NCBI RefSeq assembly: GCF_003351785.1 | Contig: NZ_CP031230.1 | Span: forward strand, 2,327,001 to 2,391,000 | From: Sporosarcina sp. PTS2304 | Lineage (GTDB): Bacteria; Bacillota; Bacilli; Bacillales_A; Planococcaceae | DNA length: 64,000 nucleotides | Direction of reading: 5' to 3' | In this document: positions 16,989-24,851 of the stretch, piece by piece | Position numbering within the stretch: the stretch's first letter is position 1 | Layout: every line of letters begins with the position of its first letter | The notes under the pieces: model-generated | What the model was told of the DNA's origin: nothing | The model's database searches: none | Seen by the model: the letters and a program-made list of their open reading frames with translations, nothing else | Program-made: the position numbers and the translations under genes

Positions 16989-17059
16989 TTAACCACCAGT
17001 ATTTTTTGTGCTTTCTATTTTCTTCTCAAACTGTTCTTTCAATAGGAATGCTTATTCCA
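16989..17059 (-). pseudogene. Remnant of the 3' end of a second Rieske oxygenase gene
   Basis: A 26-bp stretch (17018-17043) is identical to 12118-12143 inside the 3' end of the intact Rieske gene, and similarity continues to 17059 with one missing base. In frame it would read AFLLKEQFEKKIESTKNTGG and stop, against AFPLKEQFEKKKQVIQK in the intact gene. It begins four bases after the flavin reductase stop. It is best read as all that remains after deletion of a paralogous Rieske gene, or as a recombination scar. Confidence 0.7.
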
Positions 17060-17062
17060 GTA

Positions 17063-17548
17063 TTATGCTAATTCTGCTTGCGCAACCTGTTCGATCTTTC
17101 CTCTAAAGAAAAGCAACGGTTCAGCTACATCGTCATAGGAAGCTCTTTTTACATGGCCCGTTAGGATATAATGATCTCCGCCTTCGATCACTTCAGCTAC
17201 GTCACATTCAATAGTAGCGAGGTTTCCATTCAGCAAAGGAACACTGTCTTCCGATAGGGTGTAGGAAGCCCCTGCAAATTTATCTTCCGTCCTCTTTGCA
17301 AAACGCCAGCAATCTTCTTCCTGTCCTTTCTGAAGAATGTTAATCGCAAATGGAACATCTTTTTTCAACGTTTGCAAACTGCTGGATTTCTTATCTATAC
17401 AAACTAATACCAATGGCGGGTCTAATGAAACAGAAGAAAATGCATTTGCAGTCAACCCAATTTTTTCACCTTTATCAGTAGTAGTCGTAATGACTGTCAC
17501 ACCCGTCGCGAAGTGTCCTAGGGTATTTCTAAATTCTCTTGCATCCAT
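17063..17548 (-). CDS. Flavin reductase (HpaC/IacG-like), 161 aa
   Basis: NAD(P)H:flavin oxidoreductase of the flavin_reductase/HpaC family, supplying reduced FAD or FMN to a two-component monooxygenase. The FMN-binding split-barrel signatures are FATGVTVITTTTDKGEKIGLTANAFSSVSLDPPLVLVCID near the N-terminus and GGDHYILTGHVKRA towards the end. Start ATG with GAGGAGGA upstream, about 20 bp after the regulator gene, so it is probably co-transcribed with it. By position it serves the IacA-like oxygenase. A second reductase of the same family (21.1 kb) sits with the HpaB-like hydroxylase, giving one reductase per oxygenase. Confidence 0.88.
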   Translation of the reverse strand: MDAREFRNTLGHFATGVTVITTTTDKGEKIGLTANAFSSVSLDPPLVLVCIDKKSSSLQTLKKDVPFAINILQKGQEEDCWRFAKRTEDKFAGASYTLSEDSVPLLNGNLATIECDVAEVIEGGDHYILTGHVKRASYDDVAEPLLFFRGKIEQVAQAELA

Positions 17549-17566
17549 AGTTATTCCTCCTCTAAT

Positions 17567-19456
17567 TTATGTGCGTTTGATTTTTCCAAGCAATAAAAAG
17601 ATTTGCAGGGCCATTTGTATTTCAAAACGGCTACTTGAATTTGAAAGATCCACAGAAAGTAATTCTTCAATCCGTAAAATTCTATATCTCATTCCACTAA
17701 TAGAAATAGACATTTCACGTGCAGTTTTATGCAGATTAAACTCGTTTTGAGAGTAGTAAAAGAGCGTTTCTAATAGCTCAGAGTTCTTTTTCTCATCATA
17801 TTCAAGTATTTCTTTCAGCTTTTCTTTTGCGAACAATTCCAATTCTTCCGGTTCCCTCGCATGTAGGAACAATGTCAAATTTCCTAATTCATTAGCTAGA
17901 ATCACACTGGAATCTTTTGATCTGTACTTTGCCAACTCAACAGCTTTTTTAGCTTCTTTCATTCGGTTATGGAAATCCTGAATTTTTTCTGTAATATCAC
18001 TAATTCCAATAGCCACTTGCTTGTCTTCCCTATCTATTTTCTTCAATAATCGATTTCCGAATTCCTGTATCGTTATCTTCTCTTTATCAAGATACTCTTT
18101 TGGTACAATAGTCTGGATTGTATTGAGTTTAGTAAGGACTGGAATATTTACTGTGTATTTATTTCCTCCCTGAAACAGATCAGTCAGTTGATTTCTCACT
18201 TTTAAATAGTTGACATTTGCATAAAATTCTTCTTCTATGTTTCGATCATTTATTTCAATGTAAATGATGTAATGGGGACGGTTTAAGTCATATCCTAAAT
18301 ATGAGAACCTATTGTGGATCTCCCCGACATCTTTGTTCTTTCCATTAAATAATTGCTCAAGCAGTTCTCCCTTAAGTCTTTGCTCTGTCTCAATTGCCAC
18401 ACGCTCATTCTGCATATATAAAGCAATCACTACAGCTACTCTTTCAAGTAAATCCACATGAAAATTATCAGCTCTTCTGTTCAATGTTACTGTTATAAAT
18501 CCAAAAATATTATTTTCAAGCAAAATCGGTACGGTTAACAAAGTAAACGTCTTGTCTTTCAGCTCTGTTTCTACATACTCTGGAATATTTTCTGTTTTTT
18601 CTTCCCAAAAATTTACTGCCGACATTTTCTCTTCCAATCCCGGATTACCTCGATAGGTACCGAGTGTTTCGTAATATTGATTTTCTATCAACACGGAAGA
18701 GTGTAGACTTTGTCCCAAAATTTCAGCGAACTCCTTGAAGCTTCCTCCTTGAAGCATTGCCTTTGTAAGATTACGACTTACTGCATACCCTGTCTCTAGT
18801 CTGTCTTTTTGACGTTCTATACGCCTATACATTTGATCCAGTTCGTCTGACATGTCTTCATCTTCGTAGTAGAGGAGTTCTTCGGTAATTTCATCTCCCC
18901 ATTCTTCTATTGTTTTCCCAATATAGCTACAATGTTCATCGCCTTTACCTTTGCACTTCACTTCTTTAAAAATAATTTTTTTCCCCATACATTCACTTGT
19001 ATAGCCGCTTGCATAACCAATTAAGAAATAGCAGATGGCCTCATTGCTCATTGGGAAATATTCTAAGTGTTGCTTGACTTCTGCAGAATCTATCCAGTAG
19101 CCAGAGACATTGAAGTTCCCTTCTTCCATATCGACATTGAAGTGTTCTGGATAAGATAATGCCCTTCCTGTCAAATCATGCATTTTCGACCCTGCAATCA
19201 GCCATTCTAATTCACTATTCCAATCAATTCTTTCTTTTAGAATACGAGCCTCGTGCATCCCTGTTCGGTATGCGTACCTTAAAATAAAGCGTTTAGCTCG
19301 TTGAATGCCAAGAGCGTTGATGAGATCAGTCCGAAGTACTCCCCACGCATCCATGCTGCTCAATGAAAAGTTTAGATCTTGCAGTCTTTCTCCAGGCTTC
19401 GTGGAAATCGTCAACATATTATTCAAAGTGAATTCATTCGCTTTAAGCTTCAACAT
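17567..19456 (-). CDS. XylR_N/V4R-sensing, PucR-type transcriptional regulator, 629 aa
   Basis: Aromatic-responsive activator with an unusual build. Residues about 10-115 are an XylR_N-like sensor and 118-185 a V4R domain. A coiled-coil linker (about 200-235), a GAF-like domain (about 240-350) and a PucR central region follow, ending in a PucR-type helix-turn-helix (about 555-615, NLHKTAREMSISISGMRYRILRIEEL). The sensor keeps the phenol pocket known from MopR: H93 and W121 correspond in spacing to the phenol-binding His and Trp. C142, E165, C168 and C176 match the zinc ligands. The sigma-54 AAA+ domain of XylR/MopR is absent. The start at 19456 (ATG after AGGTGATT) overlaps the upstream small gene by 14 bp. 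Confidence 0.85.
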   Translation of the reverse strand: MLKLKANEFTLNNMLTISTKPGERLQDLNFSLSSMDAWGVLRTDLINALGIQRAKRFILRYAYRTGMHEARILKERIDWNSELEWLIAGSKMHDLTGRALSYPEHFNVDMEEGNFNVSGYWIDSAEVKQHLEYFPMSNEAICYFLIGYASGYTSECMGKKIIFKEVKCKGKGDEHCSYIGKTIEEWGDEITEELLYYEDEDMSDELDQMYRRIERQKDRLETGYAVSRNLTKAMLQGGSFKEFAEILGQSLHSSVLIENQYYETLGTYRGNPGLEEKMSAVNFWEEKTENIPEYVETELKDKTFTLLTVPILLENNIFGFITVTLNRRADNFHVDLLERVAVVIALYMQNERVAIETEQRLKGELLEQLFNGKNKDVGEIHNRFSYLGYDLNRPHYIIYIEINDRNIEEEFYANVNYLKVRNQLTDLFQGGNKYTVNIPVLTKLNTIQTIVPKEYLDKEKITIQEFGNRLLKKIDREDKQVAIGISDITEKIQDFHNRMKEAKKAVELAKYRSKDSSVILANELGNLTLFLHAREPEELELFAKEKLKEILEYDEKKNSELLETLFYYSQNEFNLHKTAREMSISISGMRYRILRIEELLSVDLSNSSSRFEIQMALQIFLLLGKIKRT

Positions 19457-19787
19457 AATCACCTGCGCAATGCATTATGGATAAGTGCTGTGCAGCAAAA
19501 TCAGAAAGGCTCTCCGTTACCCCTTTTTTTCCAAACTGTAAATAAAGCTTTTTTTCATTGTAAAAACCGTGCAACAATAGGTAGTTCAAATATTGATCCA
19601 TTGCTTTACGCCTAGAAACGATATCTTTTAAGCCATAATCAAATAACCAACTATCTATTACATTAAATATTCCTTTGTTGATTGAGTAACTCTTCGCACA
19701 CCAGTCAAAAAAACGTCTATCAGGTAAATGAAAAAGTTCGTCAATTTGCTCTTGAGAATTCACTATATTCAGTTCAAATGCATACAT
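19443..19787 (-). CDS. Hypothetical 114-aa protein coupled to the V4R regulator
   Basis: Small soluble protein that I do not recognise. The start at 19787 (MYAFELN) is chosen for the AAGGAGGTG eight bases upstream; a longer in-frame reading lacks a site. The sequence is mostly helical with several aromatic residues (RRFFDWCAKSYS, DSWLFDYGL) and the segment RRKAMDQYLNYLLLHGFYNEKK. Its 3' end overlaps the start of the regulator gene by 14 bp, so the two are translationally coupled and may act together, for example as an accessory ligand-binding or modulating protein. No membrane segment or cysteine motif is present. Confidence 0.6.
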   Translation of the reverse strand: MYAFELNIVNSQEQIDELFHLPDRRFFDWCAKSYSINKGIFNVIDSWLFDYGLKDIVSRRKAMDQYLNYLLLHGFYNEKKLYLQFGKKGVTESLSDFAAQHLSIMHCAGDYVEA

Positions 19788-19969
19788 ATTTGACACCTCC
19801 TTATTTACTTTGCAGAAAGTAGAATTCACAAAAATGTAGCTTCGCTCCATCTTTGTGAATATTCTACTCTCCGCACATTATAAACGTCTTCAGTTGATAG
19901 CGCTTTCAATACTTTGTTAATTCAAATTTGTATATCCTACGATATAACGTTTTTTGCCTATTATCGTTA

Positions 19970-20752
19970 TCAGTTCTTGCGCATTACAAAGTCTAAGCTT
20001 GCTTCCACATGATCTCCTACATCTTCAAACTTTGTCAGCAAGTCTAAGCGAACGCCATCTGCTACGTCTTCTTCTAACCAAACATCATCATCAGGGAATA
20101 CTTGAGTAATTAGCGTTTCATGACCTTCCGCCTCAAACATTAAATGCAAATGGGCCGGACGCATTGGTTGCTTATCCGCATATTCCAAAAACTCTCCTGT
20201 AGGACCATTTGTCGGAATTGGATAAGGAGTAGGCATAATCGACTTTACTTTGAAATCCCCATTTTCGTCAGTATAGAAGTGACCTCTTAAATTGTACTTC
20301 GGTGCAACGGAGTCAAACGCAGAATACGTAGCATCCGCATCATTTTGCCACATTTCCACTTTAATATTACTTAGCGGATGACCGTCGACGCTACTGACAT
20401 TTCCTTTAAAGTACAATACTTTTCCTGCTTCGTCAGGGCGTTGCGTGAGTACAAGTGGTTCACAATTTTTAGATTCGATCAAGGGCGAACCTTCAATGTA
20501 GTAAGGTCCTAGTAGCGACGGTTGCGTTCCTGGCGTATCTGTATACATAGCTCGGAGTACGTGTGACTCTAAAAATACGTCTGCAAACAGTGGCAGTTCG
20601 CCAGTGCGACCTAACCGATCCGCCCAGTTCACAAAGTTTGTATACTCTTCATGGTTTAGTTTCGCCTCTTCGAAAAATGCTTGGATATGTTTTACGAATA
20701 AATCGAAAACCTCTACGACGCGATCATTTTTTTTAATTGCTTCTTTTTGCAT
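19970..20752 (-). CDS. Intradiol ring-cleavage dioxygenase (catechol 1,2-dioxygenase type), copy 1, 260 aa
   Basis: Fe(III) dioxygenase that cleaves catechol (or hydroxyquinol) between the hydroxyls to cis,cis-muconate. The four iron ligands are Y143 (ATYSAFD), Y177 (TPYPIPTNGP), H201 and H203 (RPAHLHL). An N-terminal helical dimerisation segment (residues 1-75) precedes the catalytic beta sandwich. It is shorter than many CatA proteins (about 300 aa). It is followed by muconate cycloisomerase and the rest of the beta-ketoadipate genes at 26.8-31.8 kb, favouring catechol as substrate. Its start has an AGGGGGA Shine-Dalgarno shared with copy 2 and the Rieske gene. A colinear paralogue lies at 22.2 kb. 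Confidence 0.9.
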   Translation of the reverse strand: MQKEAIKKNDRVVEVFDLFVKHIQAFFEEAKLNHEEYTNFVNWADRLGRTGELPLFADVFLESHVLRAMYTDTPGTQPSLLGPYYIEGSPLIESKNCEPLVLTQRPDEAGKVLYFKGNVSSVDGHPLSNIKVEMWQNDADATYSAFDSVAPKYNLRGHFYTDENGDFKVKSIMPTPYPIPTNGPTGEFLEYADKQPMRPAHLHLMFEAEGHETLITQVFPDDDVWLEEDVADGVRLDLLTKFEDVGDHVEASLDFVMRKN

Positions 20753-20970
20753 AATCTAGTCCCCCTGTTTAAATTATTTCCATGTTTTGAGATAGCGTGA
20801 ATCTGCAAAAGAGTTTGAATATTTCTTCTACAGTTACATCTTAAGGGAATCTAAACAGCAATTCAACATATGTTTAGGTTTAACTATACGCAATAATAAG
20901 ACATAATCATACTAACTTTTTCGTAGCTTTTAATATTAGTTTTATTGAAGATAAACCTGGAAAAGCATAA

Positions 20971-21012
20971 AAAAACAAGCATAAAAGACTCACCGGTCTC
21001 TACGCTTGTTTT
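20971..21012 (-). terminator. Terminator in the 20753-21073 gap, after flavin reductase 2
   Basis: AAACAAGC (20973-20980) pairs with GCTTGTTT (21004-21011), with an inner AGAC/GTCT pairing, and T residues follow on the minus strand. It ends the hpaB-like operon. The rest of the 320-bp gap (20753-20970) must hold the promoter of the dioxygenase 1 gene; no clear operator was recognised there. Confidence 0.75.
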
Positions 21013-21073
21013 CTTACTAAATTCTTCAGAATATGCTGAGAAAGAAACTCGTCCAGTCTTCCAGCTCATTACT

Positions 21074-21553
21074 TTAAGAACTTACTTTCACTACGTCATT
21101 TGTAAGCTTTCCGAATGTACCACCAAAATAAGTTAAAGCATCGCCTTCATTACTGACAAACTCCTGAACTTCTCCTACAAACAACACATGATCTCCGCCA
21201 TCATATTCTTGCCATGGCTTACATTCAATATGCGCAAGAGATTCTTCAAGGCGTGGAGCGTGTTCACCTTCTACCCATGTAAAAGGAGCAACTTCTTTCG
21301 GGCGGCCAGCGAAATGCATCGCTACATCTTCTTGTGTAGATTTTAAAATATTTACTGTGAATGCATTATTTTTCATATGTTCAAATGCTTTCGTTTTACG
21401 ATCGACTGATACTAAAACTAGCGGAGGATCAAGGGAAACAGATGTGAAAGAGTTTGCTGTTAGTCCATGGAATCCGTTTTCTGTTTTGCATGTCACGACG
21501 GTTACGCCTGTTGCGAATTTACCCATACAATTTCTAAATTCTCTACTATCCAT
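21074..21553 (-). CDS. Flavin reductase (HpaC/PheA2-like), 159 aa
   Basis: Second HpaC-family flavin reductase. Family signatures are FATGVTVVTCKTENGFHGLTANSFTSVSLDPPLVLVSVDRK and GGDHVLFVGEVQEF. It should reduce FAD with NADH for the HpaB/PheA-like hydroxylase encoded at the start of the same operon. The order on the minus strand is hydroxylase, dioxygenase 2, FAD synthetase, this reductase, then a terminator. ATG start with AGGAGGTTAT upstream. It is clearly related to the reductase at 17.1 kb but is not a recent duplicate. Confidence 0.88.
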   Translation of the reverse strand: MDSREFRNCMGKFATGVTVVTCKTENGFHGLTANSFTSVSLDPPLVLVSVDRKTKAFEHMKNNAFTVNILKSTQEDVAMHFAGRPKEVAPFTWVEGEHAPRLEESLAHIECKPWQEYDGGDHVLFVGEVQEFVSNEGDALTYFGGTFGKLTNDVVKVSS

Positions 21554-21579
21554 TCATATAACCTCCTATATTAATCTAA

Positions 21580-22128
21580 TTATGCATTAGTTACAGCATA
21601 TGGTTTCCTGCCAAGTAAATAATAAGCTTGCTCAATATTTTGATGTTTAAATAATTCTCGAATTCTAGTGGAGGAGATGACTTCGCCTTCCGGACACGTA
21701 ACGACAGGGTGTTGAAAAGCAGTAAAATGTTCAGCCAAATCTACAATTGAACCACTTTTACCTTTACCGAAATTAAATTCCGGACCGACCCATACTTCTT
21801 GAGGATTCACTAGACGTAACTCATCTATAAATTCTTTCACACTTCTTGAAGCGTATGTTTGATCAAACGAGGCGAAGACAGTATAGGAGACACCTAACTC
21901 TTCTAGAAACTTCTTCTTTTCAGACAAAGGAGTTAAGATCGATTGATTTTGGAAATAGACTTTAGGTGGTGGATCAAATGTATAAACAACCAATGGCACT
22001 CCATAACTATCCGCACGTGCTTTAGCATTTTTTATCAAAGCCTGGTGTCCCCTATGAATACCGTCAAAAGCACCAATCGTTACGACGGACTGATTCAATT
22101 CTAATTGATTGTTTTGTAAACAAATCAT
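21580..22128 (-). CDS. Stand-alone FAD synthetase (RibF N-terminal domain only), 182 aa
   Basis: FMN adenylyltransferase, converting FMN plus ATP to FAD. It has the nucleotidyltransferase HxGH-like motif GAFDGIHRGHQALI near residues 18-31, then GPEFNFGKGKSG and the ISSTRIRE motif, covering the whole N-terminal domain of bifunctional RibF. It ends at residue 182, so the riboflavin kinase domain (RibF is usually about 310 aa) is absent rather than frameshifted; the stop is clean and the next gene starts 27 bp on. Being inside a flavin-hydroxylase operon, it probably raises FAD supply for the two-component monooxygenase. ATG start, weak Shine-Dalgarno. Confidence 0.85.
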   Translation of the reverse strand: MICLQNNQLELNQSVVTIGAFDGIHRGHQALIKNAKARADSYGVPLVVYTFDPPPKVYFQNQSILTPLSEKKKFLEELGVSYTVFASFDQTYASRSVKEFIDELRLVNPQEVWVGPEFNFGKGKSGSIVDLAEHFTAFQHPVVTCPEGEVISSTRIRELFKHQNIEQAYYLLGRKPYAVTNA

Positions 22129-22186
22129 ACTAGTCGCCTCGCTTTCTCAATTATTTAAAGGAGGAGAACCCCCTCCCCTATGTCAC

Positions 22187-22969
22187 TTATTCAGCGCGCA
22201 TTACAAAATCCAATGAAGAAACTTTATGACCATCTTTTTCTTCTATTTTCGTCATCAAGTCCAAGCGTACTCCATCTGCTACGTCCGTCTCTAACCATTC
22301 ATCGCCTTCGAAAAATACTTGAGTGATTAGTGTTTCGTGACCTTCTGCTTCAAACATTAAATGTAAATGGGCAGGTCGCATTGGATGCTGATCTGTGTAC
22401 TCCAAAAACTCCCCTGTTGGTCCGTCTGTTGGAATCGAGTATGGGAGGGGAACTATCGTTTTCACTTCAAAATCCCCGTTTTCATCTGTATAGAAATGTC
22501 CTCTAAAGTTATATTTCGGTGCATCTGAATCAAATGCCGAATATTTTCCAGAAGCGTCATTCTGCCACATTTCCACTCTTGCTTTGGCAAGTGGTTGTCC
22601 ATTTGTACTGCTTACATTTCCACTAAAGTACATGACATCACCAGGCTCATCAGGACGTTGAGTCAATACAAGTGGTTGTCCAGGTTCAGCTTCAATTAGA
22701 GGAGTTCCCTCGATGAAATACGGTCCAAGCAGTGAAGGCTGCGTGCCAGGCTTGTCTGTATACATCGCTCGTAACACATGACTTTCGAGAAAGACATCCG
22801 CGTATAGCGGTAGTTCTCCGGCACGTCCTAGACGGTCAGCCCAATTTACGAAGTTTGTATACTCTTCATGGTTTAAATTAGCTTCTTTCAAGAAGTTTTG
22901 TACGTGAGATATGAATAAATTAAAAACCTCTTCTACGCGTTCGTTCTTTTTCGTTTCTGACTTTATCAT
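22187..22969 (-). CDS. Intradiol ring-cleavage dioxygenase (catechol 1,2-dioxygenase type), copy 2, 260 aa
   Basis: Paralogue of the dioxygenase at 20 kb, the same length and alignable without gaps. Iron ligands Y143 (GKYSAFD), Y177 (LPYSIPTDGP), H201 and H203 (RPAHLHL) are all kept. Differences lie mainly around the active-site entrance (TYPIPTNGP-like versus LPYSIPTDGP region) and in the middle strands. It is second in the operon, directly behind the HpaB-like hydroxylase, so it probably cleaves the catechol that enzyme makes. AGGGGGAAAT precedes the ATG. The two copies may have different substrate preference (catechol versus substituted catechol or hydroxyquinol) or be separately regulated. 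Confidence 0.9.
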   Translation of the reverse strand: MIKSETKKNERVEEVFNLFISHVQNFLKEANLNHEEYTNFVNWADRLGRAGELPLYADVFLESHVLRAMYTDKPGTQPSLLGPYFIEGTPLIEAEPGQPLVLTQRPDEPGDVMYFSGNVSSTNGQPLAKARVEMWQNDASGKYSAFDSDAPKYNFRGHFYTDENGDFEVKTIVPLPYSIPTDGPTGEFLEYTDQHPMRPAHLHLMFEAEGHETLITQVFFEGDEWLETDVADGVRLDLMTKIEEKDGHKVSSLDFVMRAE

Positions 22970-23010
22970 TGTGATTTCCCCCTAATTTTTTCTATTCAAC
23001 TGCTCAGAAA

Positions 23011-24555
23011 TTACTTTTTACTATATGCATGTACATCATCGTTATTAACCCAAGTCGGATTTACCCAGCCATCTAAATCGTAATCATCTAAACACTTCTG
23101 TACAAAGTCTTCGAATTTTTGCGCTCGACCACTAGCTTTTGCTGTCGTTAGATTTTCTAGGCGAATATTTTCGTTGTTTCCTGAATAGTTTCTTTCGTAT
23201 AACTCATGACGACCACCGTACTCTGTCCCAATTGCATCCCAAAGTAGTTTGATCACCTTGATTTTCTCTTCTGCATCGATACCGTTCGATCCACGATATA
23301 ATTTATCGATGATCGGGCGCAGTTCAGGATTCTTGAAGTCATCAGCACTGGATGGTTGAACGATCAGACTTCCTGCGACAACCGTTTCCACAATATTTTT
23401 CACATGTGACCAGCCATCAGACATGAATACACGATACGCTAACCCATATTCCAGATTTGGCAAGACCGTGTTATGGGCGCCTTTTTCAGGATTCAATGCC
23501 ATTGCATCACTTATTGCCCAGAACATATTCCGATAAGCAATCACTTCACCGATTTGAGCTTGCACTCCACGGAATGAATCTGTTCCATTCCCACGTAACG
23601 CTTTAATAAGTAAACCGGAAATGAAGTCTAGCTTCACTGCAAATCTTGTTACACCATGGAATGTTAAGCGATGCAAAAAGCCGCTTTCCGCAAAAAACGA
23701 ATTTGCTTTTTCAATATCTTTATATACGAGAATATTTTCCCATGGAATTAAAGCGTTTTCAAAAACAAGTACCGAATCATTTTCATCAAATCGACTGCTT
23801 AACGGATAATCGAACGGGCTACCCGTTACTGCAGCATTCATTTCATAAGATGCACGACAAACCAATTTAATACCTGGTGTATTCATATCAGCGACGAATA
23901 CAAGTGCATACTCTTCACTCGGAATGGCCAACGCACCGTAATGAGCTACAAAGTTATAGTTAGTAAGTGCAGATCCGGTAGCAACCATCTTAGCTCCACT
24001 CACCACTACGCCTTCTTCAGTTTCTTTAACAGCATGAATGAATACGTCTTTCACTTCATCAATTGGTTTGTCCCGATCAACCGGTGGGTTAATGATTGCA
24101 TGGTTGAAGAACCAGTTCTTTTCTTGTACTTCTTTATACCATCTGCGGGCATTGTCAGCGTACTCTCCATAATACTCCGGGTTTGCTCCCAACGTCGCTA
24201 AGAAAGATGCTTTATAATCTGGTGAACGTCCCATTTGTCCATAAGACATTTTAGCCCATTCAGCAATTGCGTCGCGTGTTTTAAATAAATCTTCAGGTGA
24301 TTCATCTGGTACAAAGAAGCGTTGTGTATAGCCACCATTGCCAGTATCTGTTTTCCTCGTTAATATATCTTTTTTTTCAGGATCGTGTAATGCGTCATAA
24401 AGGCTAGCGATGGAACGAGCGCTATTTCTAAAGCCTGGATGAGTTGTTACATCTTCAACCTTTTTACCATGTAGCCAAATTTCACGATTGTCTCTTAAAC
24501 TTTCAAGGTACTCTGCTCCAGTCAATGGTAATCTAACTGCTTGTTTTACTGTCAT
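23011..24555 (-). CDS. FADH2-dependent phenol/4-hydroxyphenylacetate hydroxylase (HpaB/PheA1 family), 514 aa
   Basis: Large component of a two-component flavin hydroxylase that adds an ortho hydroxyl to a phenol. Residues R110 and Y114 (GRSPDY) and H152 (FFNHAIINPPVDR) match the catalytic Arg/Tyr/His of HpaB. The flavin region (KMVATGSALTNYNFVAHYG) and the C-terminal helices follow. Family length is about 480-520 aa. 4-Hydroxyphenylacetate use would yield homoprotocatechuate, which needs extradiol cleavage not seen here. The adjacent intradiol dioxygenase and muconate cycloisomerase instead favour phenol to catechol, as in the Geobacillus/Bacillus PheA systems. GGGAGGC precedes the ATG. First gene of its operon, divergence-free, next to regulator 2. 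Confidence 0.85.
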   Translation of the reverse strand: MTVKQAVRLPLTGAEYLESLRDNREIWLHGKKVEDVTTHPGFRNSARSIASLYDALHDPEKKDILTRKTDTGNGGYTQRFFVPDESPEDLFKTRDAIAEWAKMSYGQMGRSPDYKASFLATLGANPEYYGEYADNARRWYKEVQEKNWFFNHAIINPPVDRDKPIDEVKDVFIHAVKETEEGVVVSGAKMVATGSALTNYNFVAHYGALAIPSEEYALVFVADMNTPGIKLVCRASYEMNAAVTGSPFDYPLSSRFDENDSVLVFENALIPWENILVYKDIEKANSFFAESGFLHRLTFHGVTRFAVKLDFISGLLIKALRGNGTDSFRGVQAQIGEVIAYRNMFWAISDAMALNPEKGAHNTVLPNLEYGLAYRVFMSDGWSHVKNIVETVVAGSLIVQPSSADDFKNPELRPIIDKLYRGSNGIDAEEKIKVIKLLWDAIGTEYGGRHELYERNYSGNNENIRLENLTTAKASGRAQKFEDFVQKCLDDYDLDGWVNPTWVNNDDVHAYSKK

Positions 24556-24753
24556 TTAAATGCCTCCCTTTTTTTGTAACCGCTTACTAATCTGAATATT
24601 ACATGCATTTGAGACTATTCGTAACTGCAAATATCTATTAATAATCCAAATATGACTAGCAGTTTTTGTGGGGGTAGTGTTCAATGGCGGGTTCAAGAGG
24701 AAGACACTGGCGCTATCGGTGCGCGAAGTTTCATGAAGCCCGCTTTTACTCAC

Positions 24754-24794
24754 AAGAAGGCAGAGAAAAAGGGGTGCTTTTTCTCTGCCTTCTT
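24754..24794. terminator. Perfect 18-bp stem terminator between regulator 2 and the hydroxylase gene
   Basis: AAGAAGGCAGAGAAAAAG (24754-24771) is perfectly complementary to 24777-24794 across a five-base loop. It ends the regulator 2 transcript (minus strand). A second weaker hairpin with GCGGG/CCCGC arms lies at about 24683-24743. The rest of the gap to 24555 must carry the promoter of the hydroxylase operon. Confidence 0.75.
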
Positions 24795-24851
24795 TGTTTG
24801 AATAGCTTATCGGAAACATTCTTCTGTTGTTTTCAGTCTATTCATACCTAT

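Noticed and set aside
21580-22128. Truncated pseudogene of ribF
   Set aside because: All motifs of the adenylyltransferase domain are intact with a clean stop and close neighbours, so it looks functional.
24556-24819. 87-codon minus-strand ORF upstream of the hydroxylase
   Set aside because: It spans a perfect terminator hairpin and a second inverted repeat, and has no ribosome binding site.
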